From NCBI RefSeq assembly GCF_029623395.1, contig NZ_JAPYKK010000020.1, forward strand, positions 1 to 64,000: DNA of 64,000 bases, in the 5' to 3' direction. Origin of the DNA: Sphingomonas echinoides (GTDB lineage: Bacteria; Pseudomonadota; Alphaproteobacteria; Sphingomonadales; Sphingomonadaceae). This document shows positions 26,182 through 35,103 of the stretch, one piece after another (the first letter of the stretch is position 1; every line of letters starts with the position of its first letter). Made by a program: the position numbers and the translations under genes. The notes beneath the pieces were generated by a model. It was not told where the DNA came from. It searched no databases and saw only the letters and a program-made list of their open reading frames with translations.

Positions 26182-28407
26182 TTACAGTTCGGGCAGGCCT
26201 TCCAAGATCTTATCGAGCGTAAGTGGGTAGTCCCGCACACGGATGCCAGTGGCGTTGTACACCGCATTCGCGATCGCCGCACCTGCGCCCGAGATCCCCA
26301 GCTCGCCGATACCCTTGGCGTGCATCGGGTTGGCATGGATGTCGCGTTCCTCGAGGAACTCGACTTCGAGCTGCGGGACGTCCGCGTTCACCGGCAGATG
26401 ATATTCCGCCAGATCGCGGTTCACCAACTTCCCGTTGCGTGGATCGTGGATCAAATCCTCGGTCAGCGCAGTGCCGATCCCGAAGGTCATGCCCCCAAGG
26501 CACTGCGATCGCGCGGTCTTTGCATTGAGAATGCGCCCAGCCGCGAATACCCCGAGCATCCGGCGGACACGGACTTCGCCCGTCACCGCATTGACGCCAA
26601 CTTCGGCGAAATGCGCACCGTAGGACGACTGGGTCTTTTCCTTCTCCTGCTTGCCCGGCTTGATCGAGCCGATCGCGACGATCCCCTCGCCCGCCAGCTC
26701 ACCGAGCGGCACGCGCCGATTGTCGGCGACCGCATGGCCGTCCTTGAGCGTCAGCGCGTCGACATCGACCCCCATCGCCTTGGCAATCTTCTCGCGGATC
26801 GCTTCCGCGGCGAGATACACCGAGGTCCCGCTCGACCCGGCGCCGAACGATCCGCCCGACCCCGCTGCGGTCGGGAAATTGGTGTCCCCCAGCTCGACGT
26901 CGACATGTTCGAGCGGAAGCCCGAGCACTTCACCCGCGATCTGCCCGAGGATCGTGTACGTTCCCGTCCCGATGTCGGTCATGTCGGTTTCGACCGTCGC
27001 ACGCCCCGTCGCGGACAAGGTAACCCGCGCTTCCGAAGGCTGGAGCATGTTCGCGCGCGCTGCTGCTGCCATGCCGATGCCGACGAGCCACTCGCCTTCG
27101 CGGCGCGTTCCCGGGGTCGCGTTGCGCTTGTCCCAGCCGAAGCTGGTCGCACCGACGTCCATGCACCGCACGAGTTCACGCGACGAATGCGGCACACCCT
27201 TTTCGGGGTCCATCTCGGGCTCGTTGATCTTGCGAAACTCGATCGGGTCGATCCCGAGCTTTTCCGCCAGCTCATCCATCGCGCCTTCCAGCGCCAGCAT
27301 CCCGACCGCTTCACCCGGTGCGCGCATCGAACCCGACAACAACCAGTCGAGCCGGACGATGTCGTGGTTGATCTCGCGGTTTTCGGCCGCATACATAAAG
27401 TGCGTCGCCTGACCCGTCGGCTCGAAATAATCATCGTCCGGCAGGTTCGACGTCAGCGTTTCATGCCCCATCGCGGTCAGCTTGCCGTCCGCGGTCGCAG
27501 CGAGACGAATCCGCTGCTCGGTATTGGACCGGCGCACAGTCGCATCGAACACTTGCTGGCGCGCCATCACCGCCTTGACCGGGCGACCGAGCGCCTTGGC
27601 TGCAAGCGCCGCAGCGACCGATTCCGGCGCAATGCCGAGCTTCGACCCGAAGCCGCCGCCGACATAGCGCGCGACGATCCGCACCTTGGACTTGCTGACA
27701 CCCAGCGCCGCCGCGAGCTGTTCCACGTCGTTCCCGGGCATTTGATACGAACCGTGAAGCGTCAGCATTCCGCTGTCATCCCAGGTCGCGATGCTGGCAT
27801 GCGGCTCCATCGCCGCGCTGTTCTGGCTCGGCGTGGTAAAGGTGACGTCGAGCGTCACCGGCGCATCGGTCATCGCCTTGTCGAGATCGCCCTGCGAGAA
27901 ATGCGAGGGAATATCGCCCTTGGCGGGCTTTTCGGCCTCGCCCTTCAGCGCCTCGAAATCATACCGGCCATCGTCCGCCGCTTCGTGGTTGATCACGACC
28001 TGCTGCGCTGCATCGCGCGCGGCTTCGAAGCTCTCCGCCAGTACGATCGCGACGATTTCGCCGAAATACTGAACGTTCTCCACGCCCTGAGGTGCCTTGG
28101 GGGCCAGTCCCTGCGCGGGCGTCGTGAGGAACTTGTCGAAATCCGTCACCACGTCGATCACGCCCGGCAAGGCCTTGGCAACATCCGAATCGATCCCGGT
28201 GATCTTGCCCTTGCCGAACGGCGCACCGACCAGCACGCCGTACGCCAGATTCTCGATCTGATATTCGGCGGCGTAGGTGGCCGCGCCCGAGACCTTGAGC
28301 GGCCCCTCCTTGCGGTCGAGCGGCTTTCCAATGATCCCCTGCGTGCTCGTATCGAGCAAGCTGTCGGGAACCGGCTTGTCCATCTTCAGTGCGTTGGTGG
28401 TACTCAT
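26182..28407 (-). CDS. Xanthine-dehydrogenase-family molybdopterin-binding subunit (first paralogue)
   Basis: The 741-residue protein has the same layout as its downstream paralogue: a/b hammerhead (EGPLKVSGAATYAAEYQ), Mo domain with GGGFGSKLGIAPES and MRAPGEAVGMLALEGA, and the catalytic Glu in AKGIGELGISGAGAA. It overlaps the FAD subunit by four bases and is the canonical third gene of the 2Fe-2S, FAD, Mo trio. The substrate is unknown; PaoABC-type aldehyde oxidation is the best guess because of the FAD subunit type. Confidence 0.92.
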   Translation of the reverse strand: MSTTNALKMDKPVPDSLLDTSTQGIIGKPLDRKEGPLKVSGAATYAAEYQIENLAYGVLVGAPFGKGKITGIDSDVAKALPGVIDVVTDFDKFLTTPAQGLAPKAPQGVENVQYFGEIVAIVLAESFEAARDAAQQVVINHEAADDGRYDFEALKGEAEKPAKGDIPSHFSQGDLDKAMTDAPVTLDVTFTTPSQNSAAMEPHASIATWDDSGMLTLHGSYQMPGNDVEQLAAALGVSKSKVRIVARYVGGGFGSKLGIAPESVAAALAAKALGRPVKAVMARQQVFDATVRRSNTEQRIRLAATADGKLTAMGHETLTSNLPDDDYFEPTGQATHFMYAAENREINHDIVRLDWLLSGSMRAPGEAVGMLALEGAMDELAEKLGIDPIEFRKINEPEMDPEKGVPHSSRELVRCMDVGATSFGWDKRNATPGTRREGEWLVGIGMAAAARANMLQPSEARVTLSATGRATVETDMTDIGTGTYTILGQIAGEVLGLPLEHVDVELGDTNFPTAAGSGGSFGAGSSGTSVYLAAEAIREKIAKAMGVDVDALTLKDGHAVADNRRVPLGELAGEGIVAIGSIKPGKQEKEKTQSSYGAHFAEVGVNAVTGEVRVRRMLGVFAAGRILNAKTARSQCLGGMTFGIGTALTEDLIHDPRNGKLVNRDLAEYHLPVNADVPQLEVEFLEERDIHANPMHAKGIGELGISGAGAAIANAVYNATGIRVRDYPLTLDKILEGLPEL

Positions 28408-29378
28408 GCGGACACTCCCGTCAGCTCACGCAGGCTCGCAATCAGGGTGCGGCGCGTAAGCGGAATCTTGAAATCGTTGGTGCCATAGCCCTTGGCATCC
28501 TTGAGCAGCGCATCGGCCGCCGCGGCGAACGCGGCATCCGAAGGCGCCTGCCCGATCAGCGCAGCCTCGACCGCAGGGTCGCGCCACGGCATCGGGCCGA
28601 GACCACCGAACGCGAGCGCCGCGGAAGCAATCTTGCCGTCCTCGACCGAGACGATCCCGGCCACCGAAACGAGCGCGAACGCATAGGACGCACGATCGCG
28701 CACCTTGCGGTACAGCTGCTCACCCTTGGGCGGCGTCGGCAATTCGACGTGGGTGATCAGTTCGCCCGCCTCGAGCACGTTCTCGATCTGCGGCGTGTCG
28801 CCCGGAAGCCGGTAGAATTCGCCGATCGCGATCCGGCGGCGATCACCATCTGACTTCAACGTGACGATCGTCGCATCGAGCGCCCGCATCGCGACCGCCA
28901 TGTCGCTCGGGTGCGTCGCGATGCAATGCTCGCTCGTGCCGAGGATCGCCAGAATGCGGTTGACCCCGCCGATCGCGGAGCAACCGGTGCCCGGCTCGCG
29001 CTTGTTACAGGCAGTCGCCTTGTCATAGAAATAATAGCAGCGCGTCCGCTGGAGCAAATTACCCCCGGTCGACGCCTTGTTGCGCAACTGACCCGATGCC
29101 CCTGCGAGCAGCGCACGGCTGAGCACCGGATAGCCCGCGATCACGCGCGGATCGGCGGCAAGGTCGCTGTTGGGAACCAGCGCGCCGATCGTCAGACCGC
29201 CATCCTCGCGCTCCTCGATCTTCGCAAGGTCGAGCCGGCTGATGTCGACCAGCGATTCCGGCGTCTCGATCTGCAGTTTCATCAGGTCGAGCAGATTGGT
29301 CCCGCCCGCGATGAAGCGACCACCCGCGGCGACCGCGGCTTCAGGGCTTTCCGCCCGGCTATAGGCAAAGGTTTTCAT
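28404..29378 (-). CDS. FAD-binding subunit of molybdenum hydroxylase, with probable extra Fe-S site
   Basis: The 324-residue protein starts MKTFAYSRAESPEAAVAAG. FAD-binding motifs are FIAGGTNLLDLMK and SGQLRNKASTGGNL. The stretch RTRCYYFYDKATACNKREP, then GTGC and HC, gives four cysteines spaced C-x9-C-x8-C-x18-C. PaoB-type FAD subunits have such an insertion binding an additional 4Fe-4S cluster. The start at 29378 overlaps the 2Fe-2S gene by four bases. It passes electrons between the Fe-S subunit and an external acceptor. Confidence 0.9.
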   Translation of the reverse strand: MKTFAYSRAESPEAAVAAGGRFIAGGTNLLDLMKLQIETPESLVDISRLDLAKIEEREDGGLTIGALVPNSDLAADPRVIAGYPVLSRALLAGASGQLRNKASTGGNLLQRTRCYYFYDKATACNKREPGTGCSAIGGVNRILAILGTSEHCIATHPSDMAVAMRALDATIVTLKSDGDRRRIAIGEFYRLPGDTPQIENVLEAGELITHVELPTPPKGEQLYRKVRDRASYAFALVSVAGIVSVEDGKIASAALAFGGLGPMPWRDPAVEAALIGQAPSDAAFAAAADALLKDAKGYGTNDFKIPLTRRTLIASLRELTGVSA

Positions 29379-29896
29379 GCGTCCGCCGCCTCTTTCTGCG
29401 CGGGCGTCAGCCCGGAAACTTCTGAAATCGCATCCACGATGTTGGGATAGGCCGAGCAACGGCAAAGGTTGCCGCTCATCCGCTCCGAAATCTCGTCGTT
29501 GCTAAGCGAAACACTGTCGAGCTTGTCGCTGACATGGCTCGGCCAGCCCTTCTTGACCTCGTCGAGCATCCCGACCGCCGAGCAGATCTGCCCGGGGGTG
29601 CAGTAACCGCACTGATAGCCGTCATGCTTGACGAACGCCGCCTGCATCGGATGCAGATTGTCCGCGCTGCCAAGCCCTTCGATCGTCAGAATGTCATCAT
29701 CCTGATGCATGACCGCGAGCGTGAGACACGAATTGATCCGGCGCCCGTTCACCAGAACGGTGCACGCACCGCACTGGCCATGGTCGCAGCCCTTCTTGGT
29801 GCCGGTCAGACCGACGTGTTCGCGCAGCACGTCGAGCAACGATGCGCGGATATCGGGTTCGACGTCGTGGGTTTCGCCGTTGATGGTAAATTGCAT
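29375..29896 (-). CDS. 2Fe-2S subunit of molybdenum hydroxylase
   Basis: The 173-residue protein has both cluster motifs of the family: the plant-ferredoxin type (KKGCDHGQCGACTVLVNG, followed by NSC) and the helical type (QCGYCTPGQI, then NLCRCSAYPNI). There is no Tat signal, so the complex should be cytoplasmic, unlike E. coli PaoA. It is the first gene of the operon 2Fe-2S, FAD, Mo, Mo, xdhC, mocA. The start is only 36 bases from the divergent phosphodiesterase gene. Confidence 0.94.
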   Translation of the reverse strand: MQFTINGETHDVEPDIRASLLDVLREHVGLTGTKKGCDHGQCGACTVLVNGRRINSCLTLAVMHQDDDILTIEGLGSADNLHPMQAAFVKHDGYQCGYCTPGQICSAVGMLDEVKKGWPSHVSDKLDSVSLSNDEISERMSGNLCRCSAYPNIVDAISEVSGLTPAQKEAADA

Positions 29897-29932
29897 GGGG
29901 CAGCGCCTCCTTTTCAGTACGGGTTAACGAAC

Positions 29933-31078
29933 ATGAATGAATTGGTTTCCGCAGAAACGCGCGGGTTTCGGCTTTATTCTCGCCCCGTTCGGCGCGGGGT
30001 GACGCGGCTGGCGGCACTGTCGCTGCTGGCGGTGGCATCCGCAATGGCGCACGGTGCGCCAATGCAATCTCCTGCGCCGCAACCGCTCGCCCGCCCGCTC
30101 TCCCCGCCAATCGTGATCGCGCATCGCGGCGCCAGCGGGTTGCGCCCGGAACATACCCTCGCCGCTTATACGCTTGCGATCGACCAAGGGGCTGATTTCA
30201 TCGAGCCCGACCTCGTCCTCACCAAGGACAATGTCTTCGTCGCGCGCCACGAGAATGACATCACCGGCACGACCAACGTCGCGACCCACCCCGAATTCGC
30301 CGCGCGCCGCACGACCAAGCTGATCGATGGCGAGAGCCACACCGGCTGGTTCACCGAGGATTTCACGCTTGCCGAGCTCAAGACGCTCCGCGCGGTCGAG
30401 CGGTTGCCGAAGCTGCGTCCCGACAACGTCCAATATGACGGCCAGTTCGAAGTCCCCACGCTGGCCGAAGTGATTGCGCTGGCCAAGCGGCACTCGGTCG
30501 GCGGGCGGGTCGTCGGCATCTATCCCGAGACCAAGCATCCGACCTATTTCGCGAGCATAGGCCATCCGATGGAAGCCCTGCTGATCGCGCAACTCAAGGC
30601 CGCCGGATGGAGCAAGCCGACCGATCCGGTGTTCATCCAGTCGTTCGAGGTGGACAATCTGAAACGGCTGCACGGCATGACCGGACTGCGCCTGATCCAG
30701 CTGATGGACGCAAGCGGCGGCCCCGCCGACCGCGCCACCCCCAGCTATGCCGCGATGGTCACCCCCGCCGGGCTCAAGACCGTTGCAAGCTATGCTTACG
30801 GGATCGGTCCCGGGCTCGCGATGATCCAGAATGGCGATGCTGCCCCGACGACGCTGGTGGCAGATGCGCATGCCGCCGGGCTGCGGCTCCACCCCTGGAC
30901 CTTCCGCGCGGAGAATGTCTTCCTGCCGAAAAGCCTGCAAAACGGCGTCGATCTGGCCACGCATGGCAAGATTGAGGAGGCAATGCGTCGCTATCTGGCG
31001 CTCGGTATTGACGGTTTCTTCACCGATTTCCCCGGAATTGGGGTAAAGGTCCGCGACGCCGTGAAGGAAAACCGATGA
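29933..31078 (+). CDS. glpQ: Glycerophosphodiester phosphodiesterase
   Basis: The 381-residue protein has the GDPD signature: IVIAHRGASGLRPEHTLAAY, DFIEPDLVLTKDN, HEND, and near the end GIDGFFTDFP. It hydrolyses glycerophosphodiesters to glycerol 3-phosphate and an alcohol in the periplasm. The hydrophobic stretch LAALSLLAVASAMAHG is a signal peptide. The ATG at 29933 lacks a ribosome binding site; a GTG at 29999 directly before the signal peptide is an alternative. Its length with signal fits the periplasmic GlpQ type. Confidence 0.9.
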   Translation: MNELVSAETRGFRLYSRPVRRGVTRLAALSLLAVASAMAHGAPMQSPAPQPLARPLSPPIVIAHRGASGLRPEHTLAAYTLAIDQGADFIEPDLVLTKDNVFVARHENDITGTTNVATHPEFAARRTTKLIDGESHTGWFTEDFTLAELKTLRAVERLPKLRPDNVQYDGQFEVPTLAEVIALAKRHSVGGRVVGIYPETKHPTYFASIGHPMEALLIAQLKAAGWSKPTDPVFIQSFEVDNLKRLHGMTGLRLIQLMDASGGPADRATPSYAAMVTPAGLKTVASYAYGIGPGLAMIQNGDAAPTTLVADAHAAGLRLHPWTFRAENVFLPKSLQNGVDLATHGKIEEAMRRYLALGIDGFFTDFPGIGVKVRDAVKENR

Positions 31079-31323
31079 ACTACCGCCTGTTGCTCGCCAC
31101 CGCGATGCTTCCGTTGCTTGCCGGAGGCTGCGTCCGCACCGCCGCCAGCATCGTCACCTTCCCGGTCAAGGCCGTCGGCAAGACCGTCGACTGGACGACG
31201 ACCAGCCAGTCCGAAGCCGACCGCAATTACGGCAAGAAGATGCGCAAGCAGGAGGAACGCGAAGGCCGCGAGCGCAAGCGCGCGCAGCGGGAATGCCGCG
31301 AGGAGCGCCGGAACGACTGCTGA
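31075..31323 (+). CDS. Small lipoprotein with charged C-terminus
   Basis: The 82-residue protein starts MNYRLLLATAMLPLLAGGC, a clear lipoprotein signal (LAGGC), and ends in a highly charged helix (KKMRKQEEREGRERKRAQRE). It overlaps the phosphodiesterase gene by four bases, so the two are co-translated. I do not recognise a family; the charged tail might bind nucleic acid, peptidoglycan or envelope polymers, but this is only a guess. Confidence 0.7.
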   Translation: MNYRLLLATAMLPLLAGGCVRTAASIVTFPVKAVGKTVDWTTTSQSEADRNYGKKMRKQEEREGRERKRAQRECREERRNDC

Positions 31324-31329
31324 TCGGGA

Positions 31330-32046
31330 TCAGGCGGCGGACGTACGCACGCTCTCCCCAAGCACGCGCGCAACCGCGAGCAGCACTTCGGGGCGCAGTT
31401 GCACCAGCACATGGCTGCTGCGAACCTCGATCGTCCGCCCGTTTGCATCGTGACAGATCATGCCGTTGACGAAGCCGTCGCTGCGACTCCAGATCGCGGT
31501 CGACGGCATCGGAAGCGGCTCGGCCACCAGCTTGCGTTGCGCCAGCACCGAGGGGGAATCGATCTGCTCGCCGGTCAACAGCTGGAACGTGCGCCACACG
31601 TTGGTCGCGCGGGGGGATCCCGCGAAGGGCGAGCTGATCGTGATGACTTCAGCCACTTCCGATGGAAGACGGTGCGCGGCATAGCGCGCCATGATCCCGC
31701 CCAGACTGACCCCGATCAGCGTGACCGGCTTGCCGGTTTCGGCATGCAGTGCACGGATCCGGTCGAGCAGCAGCGTCCCCTCATAGCCGATCGCCCGCAC
31801 CCCGAGGTTCCGCCCCAGCCCCCAGCCCTCCGCGCGATAGCCGAGGTGGCGCAGGTACCGCCGCAGCACGGCCATCGACCGATCGCTGTTGATCATCCCC
31901 GGAAGCAGCAGAACCGGCCGCCCGTCTCCGCGCGGCGCGGTGCCGAGCTTGCGGCGCGCGCCCAGCAACGACGCCAGCCCGAACGCGGCGCGCGGCAACT
32001 CAGCTGCCCAGAGGAAGCGAGAGGGCGGCTTCACGCCGGGAACCAT
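31330..32046 (-). CDS. Alpha/beta hydrolase, lipase/esterase-like
   Basis: The roughly 238-residue protein has an alpha/beta hydrolase core: PVLLLPGMINSDRSM (oxyanion strand) and TLIGVSLGGIMARYAAH with the nucleophile Ser in GVSLGG. A C-terminal His in VRSSHVLVQ is a candidate catalytic residue. It resembles PGAP1/lipase-type hydrolases without a signal peptide. The ATG at 32046 overlaps the upstream gene by 16 bases; a GTG at 32034 (GTGA overlap) is equally possible. The substrate is unknown. Confidence 0.78.
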   Translation of the reverse strand: MVPGVKPPSRFLWAAELPRAAFGLASLLGARRKLGTAPRGDGRPVLLLPGMINSDRSMAVLRRYLRHLGYRAEGWGLGRNLGVRAIGYEGTLLLDRIRALHAETGKPVTLIGVSLGGIMARYAAHRLPSEVAEVITISSPFAGSPRATNVWRTFQLLTGEQIDSPSVLAQRKLVAEPLPMPSTAIWSRSDGFVNGMICHDANGRTIEVRSSHVLVQLRPEVLLAVARVLGESVRTSAA

Positions 32047-32693
32047 TCGAGCACCGTCATCGCAAAGGGCGTCCACGCCCCGATCCGCACGCCGGCCGCG
32101 CGCAAGGCGTCGCCTGTCCAGTCGTTGCAGGTGTGGATTGCGTCATAATGGCCGACCGCGGCGTAAAAGGCATCATCCATCCCGTATCCCGTCCGATGCC
32201 AGCCGCGTGGCGCGAAGCTCGCGCGAATGAACGCGGCCAAGCGGCGATATTCCTCCGGGCGCAGCAAGACGACGCGCGAATCGGCCCCTGCTTGAGGCGG
32301 GGCGATATGCTCGACGTGCATGACGGTTTGCCCGCTTCCAAGCGCCGCCCATAGCACCGTCATCGGCCGGACGTCCGCCCAGGTCGGCGTCTCGACGTAG
32401 AATTTGCGGTCGCCCCAGCCGATCGCGACGTGGTCATAAGCGGCATAACGCGGATCGGCGAGATCCCCCGCCGGCAACACACCGCGCCAATCCACACCCG
32501 CTGCGACCTTGGGTAGAACCAGCCCGGTATGGACTCCGTTGCTCTCGACGATCACCGGAATACCGTCCGCCGGGCGCACCGAGCCGCTATTGGTCGCGAT
32601 CATGCCGCCGACCAGACCCGCGATGCCGTAACTCCCCAGCGCAAGAAGCAGGATGAGGAGGCCGGCTCCGACCGATAGGCGTAACTGTCGCAT
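32031..32693 (-). CDS. DUF2459/TIGR02117 family membrane-anchored protein
   Basis: The 220-residue protein has an N-terminal membrane segment (LSVGAGLLILLLALGSYGIA). Its family motifs are ESNGVHTGLVLP, GWGDRKFYVETPTWADV and HTCNDWTGDALRAAGVRIG. The conserved His and Cys in these motifs suggest a hydrolase or peptidase-like fold, but the family has no established activity. It is translationally coupled to the downstream hydrolase gene. Confidence 0.85.
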   Translation of the reverse strand: MRQLRLSVGAGLLILLLALGSYGIAGLVGGMIATNSGSVRPADGIPVIVESNGVHTGLVLPKVAAGVDWRGVLPAGDLADPRYAAYDHVAIGWGDRKFYVETPTWADVRPMTVLWAALGSGQTVMHVEHIAPPQAGADSRVVLLRPEEYRRLAAFIRASFAPRGWHRTGYGMDDAFYAAVGHYDAIHTCNDWTGDALRAAGVRIGAWTPFAMTVLEWFPA

Positions 32694-32739
32694 TCGCTTC
32701 CTGTTTCAACCGCAGCAATCGCTATGATAGAGGCGATGT

Positions 32740-33606
32740 ATGACCGATGATACGCATGTTCTCGACGCCCCTCCCGCGGGGGCCAATGCCGACTGGACCA
32801 TTCCGCAGAACTGGAGCGCGTTTACCGACGAAGACCACCGCGTGTGGGATACTTTGTTCGAACGCCAGGCAAAACTGCTGCCGGGACGTGCTTCCAACGC
32901 GTATCTACGCGGGCTTGATGTACTGAAGCTGTCCAAACCGGGCATCCCCGATTTCGAGGAACTGTCCGAACGGTTGATGGCGCTCACCGGCTGGCAGGTC
33001 GTCGCGGTGCCGGGCCTGGTGCCGGACGACGTGTTCTTCGACCATATGGCGAACCGTCGTTTCGTCGCCGGCAACTTCATCCGCCGCGCCGATCAGCTCG
33101 ACTATCTCCAGGAACCGGACGTGTTTCACGACGTGTTCGGCCATGTGCCCATGCTCGCCGATCCGGTATTCGCCGATTATCTCGCGGCCTACGGCCGCGG
33201 CGGGCAGCGCGCGCATGGGCTCGACGCGCTCAAATATCTCGGGCGGCTCTATTGGTACACGGTCGAATTCGGGTTGATCGCCGAGCCTGAGGGTTTGCGC
33301 ATCTATGGCGCGGGAATCGTATCGAGCTTCGCCGAAAGCCGCTTCGCGCTCGATGACGCGAGCCCGAACCGCATCGCCTTCGATTTGGAACGCGTGATGC
33401 GCACGGACTATCGCATCGACGACTTCCAGCAGAATTATTTCGTTATTCCGAGCTTCGAGGAATTGCTGCGCGTGACGGTGGAGACCGATTTCGCACCGCT
33501 GTATCGCACGCTCGCGACCTTGCCCGACATTCCCGTCGCAGAAATTCTGCCGCAGGATACGATGATCACCACCGGAACGCAGGCTTACGCGTTAGGAAAA
33601 AAATGA
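32740..33606 (+). CDS. phhA: Phenylalanine 4-monooxygenase
   Basis: The 288-residue protein is a bacterial aromatic amino acid hydroxylase. The iron ligands are His130 and His135 (EPDVFHDVFGHVPML) and Glu176 (YWYTVEFGLI). It converts phenylalanine to tyrosine with a pterin cofactor in the cytoplasm. There is no regulatory ACT domain, as usual for bacterial forms. It overlaps the EthD-like gene by four bases. Confidence 0.96.
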   Translation: MTDDTHVLDAPPAGANADWTIPQNWSAFTDEDHRVWDTLFERQAKLLPGRASNAYLRGLDVLKLSKPGIPDFEELSERLMALTGWQVVAVPGLVPDDVFFDHMANRRFVAGNFIRRADQLDYLQEPDVFHDVFGHVPMLADPVFADYLAAYGRGGQRAHGLDALKYLGRLYWYTVEFGLIAEPEGLRIYGAGIVSSFAESRFALDDASPNRIAFDLERVMRTDYRIDDFQQNYFVIPSFEELLRVTVETDFAPLYRTLATLPDIPVAEILPQDTMITTGTQAYALGKK

Positions 33607-33935
33607 CCGATACGCACAAGGAAACCACCATGATCGTCGTCAGCGTGCTGTACGAATCGGCGGGCCGGTTCGACGAGGATTATTATCTCGACCAGCACAT
33701 GCCGCTGGTCCGCGAACGCTGGAAAGCCGAGCTGTCGGGCACGCGCGTGCTCAAGGGCATGCCGGGGCCCGATGGAAGCCCGCCGCCGTTCATCATCGTC
33801 GCCGAACTGTCCTTTGCCACGATGGGCGACGTCCAGCAGGCGATGACCGGCCCGCATGCCGCAGAAATTTTCGGGGACGTCGCCAATTTCACCGACGCCA
33901 AGCCCAAGCAGATGATCAGCGAAGTGATCGGCTGA
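33603..33935 (+). CDS. EthD-like ferredoxin-fold protein
   Basis: The 110-residue protein contains the EthD pattern MIVVSVLYESAGRFDEDYY, then LDQHMPLVRERW. These small dimeric alpha/beta barrel proteins act in ether or aromatic degradation, or have unknown roles. The first ten residues (MTDTHKETTM) precede the conserved strand, so an internal ATG at 33630 could be used; the ATGA overlap with phhA supports 33603. Coupling to phhA may hint at a role in aromatic amino acid metabolism. Confidence 0.82.
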   Translation: MTDTHKETTMIVVSVLYESAGRFDEDYYLDQHMPLVRERWKAELSGTRVLKGMPGPDGSPPPFIIVAELSFATMGDVQQAMTGPHAAEIFGDVANFTDAKPKQMISEVIG

Positions 33936-33944
33936 CGGTCTGAT

Positions 33945-33969
33945 CCGCGTCCCGCCAAAGGGGACGCGG
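33945..33969. terminator. Hairpin between convergent EthD and prmA genes
   Basis: CCGCGTCCC and GGGACGCGG form a perfect 9-base stem around a 7-base loop, between two convergent genes. There is no T run on either side, so it is only a candidate bidirectional terminator or attenuating structure. Confidence 0.45.
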
Positions 33970-33985
33970 AGCACGCCTCCGGACG

Positions 33986-34918
33986 CTACAGGTCCAGCGC
34001 CCAGCCATCGCGACCCTTGGGGTCGATCGGCGCGGTCGGAACATGGCGCTCCGCCCCTGCCACGAGCCGCAGGACGCTCCAGTCGCCGCGGCGATCGGTC
34101 TCCTCCAGCGTGCAACCGCACGCCGTGAACGCAGCCACCACGTCGGCACGTTGCGTCTCCAGCAGCCCCGCCAGCACGATCGTCGCGCGCGGCGCGGCGA
34201 TCGCGGCGATCTCGGGCGCCATCGAGACGAGCGGTCCCGCCAGGATGTTGGCGATCACCAGATCATACGGCGCCCGCGCAACGATCCCGTCGTCGAGCGT
34301 CCCGTCCGCCACGATCAGGTCGATCGCTTCGACCGCGTTGCGCTCGGCATTCTCGCGCGTGACGACGATCGCGCGCGGGTCGATGTCGGTCGCGACGATC
34401 TCCGCCTGCGGCCACAGATGCCGCGCCGCGAAAGCGAGCAGACCCGTCCCGGTGCCGATGTCGATCGCCCGCGTGACGTCTTGTCCCGCCATCCGGTCGA
34501 GCATCGCGAGACAGCCCGACGTGGTCGCGTGATGGCCGGTTCCGAACGCCTGCCCGGCGTCGATCAGGAACGCCCGTCCGCCGACGGGCACGTCCACCGG
34601 ATGCACGCTGGTATGGACGACGAAGCGCCCCTCGGTGATCGGCTCGAGTCCCTGCTGACTGAGCGTTACCCAATCCTCTTCGGGCAGCGCCTCGATCTCG
34701 GGCACCACCGCCACCGCACTGGGGACGAGCGCCTGAATCGCGGCGATCGTCGCGGCATCGGGCTCGGCCTCGAGATAGGCGTCGAGCCGCCAATGCTCGC
34801 GATCGTCCTCCTCGAGTTCGGTCGTCATCAGCACGACGCCGTCCGCAATGTCCTCGGCGGCATCGATCGCCTCGGCCTCGGCGCGGGTGCAGGGCAGGCT
34901 CAATTTCCAGCTAGTCAT
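33986..34918 (-). CDS. prmA: Ribosomal protein L11 methyltransferase
   Basis: The 310-residue protein starts MTSWKLSLPCTRAEAEA. It has the PrmA signatures LIDAGQAFGTGHHATTSGCL, AIDIGTGTGLLAFAA (SAM binding) and VIANILAGPLV. It methylates ribosomal protein L11. The upstream open extension to 35005 reads through a repeat element and is not part of the protein. It is monocistronic, with the repeat between it and the ABC transporter genes. Confidence 0.94.
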   Translation of the reverse strand: MTSWKLSLPCTRAEAEAIDAAEDIADGVVLMTTELEEDDREHWRLDAYLEAEPDAATIAAIQALVPSAVAVVPEIEALPEEDWVTLSQQGLEPITEGRFVVHTSVHPVDVPVGGRAFLIDAGQAFGTGHHATTSGCLAMLDRMAGQDVTRAIDIGTGTGLLAFAARHLWPQAEIVATDIDPRAIVVTRENAERNAVEAIDLIVADGTLDDGIVARAPYDLVIANILAGPLVSMAPEIAAIAAPRATIVLAGLLETQRADVVAAFTACGCTLEETDRRGDWSVLRLVAGAERHVPTAPIDPKGRDGWALDL

Positions 34919-34970
34919 TGCCCGCTCCTGCCCGCGCACGAACCGACGCGCAAGCGTCCCCAACCCCCTT

Positions 34971-35075
34971 CTTCTCTTAGCGCCTTTGCGCCTTTGCGTG
35001 ATCAATCCTTCTTTTTCTTCCCGGCGAAGGAGAAGAAGAGGGACTCGCGCAAAGGCGCAAAGCCGCGAAGAGAAG
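34971..35075. repeat. Palindromic repeat with 'gcgcctttgcgc' arms
   Basis: The left arm (34971-35000, CTTCTCTTAGCGCC then TTTGCGCCTTTGCG) is matched by an imperfect inverted right arm (35044-35075, CGCAAAGGCGCAAAG then CCGCGAAGAGAAG). Between them lie purine- and pyrimidine-rich strands that also pair (CTTCTTTTTCTTC with GAAGGAGAAGAAG). It fills the gap between prmA and the ABC permease gene and would form a long hairpin. Confidence 0.8.
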
Positions 35076-35103
35076 CGGGAGAAGGTTGTTGCGCTGCGCG
35101 CGG

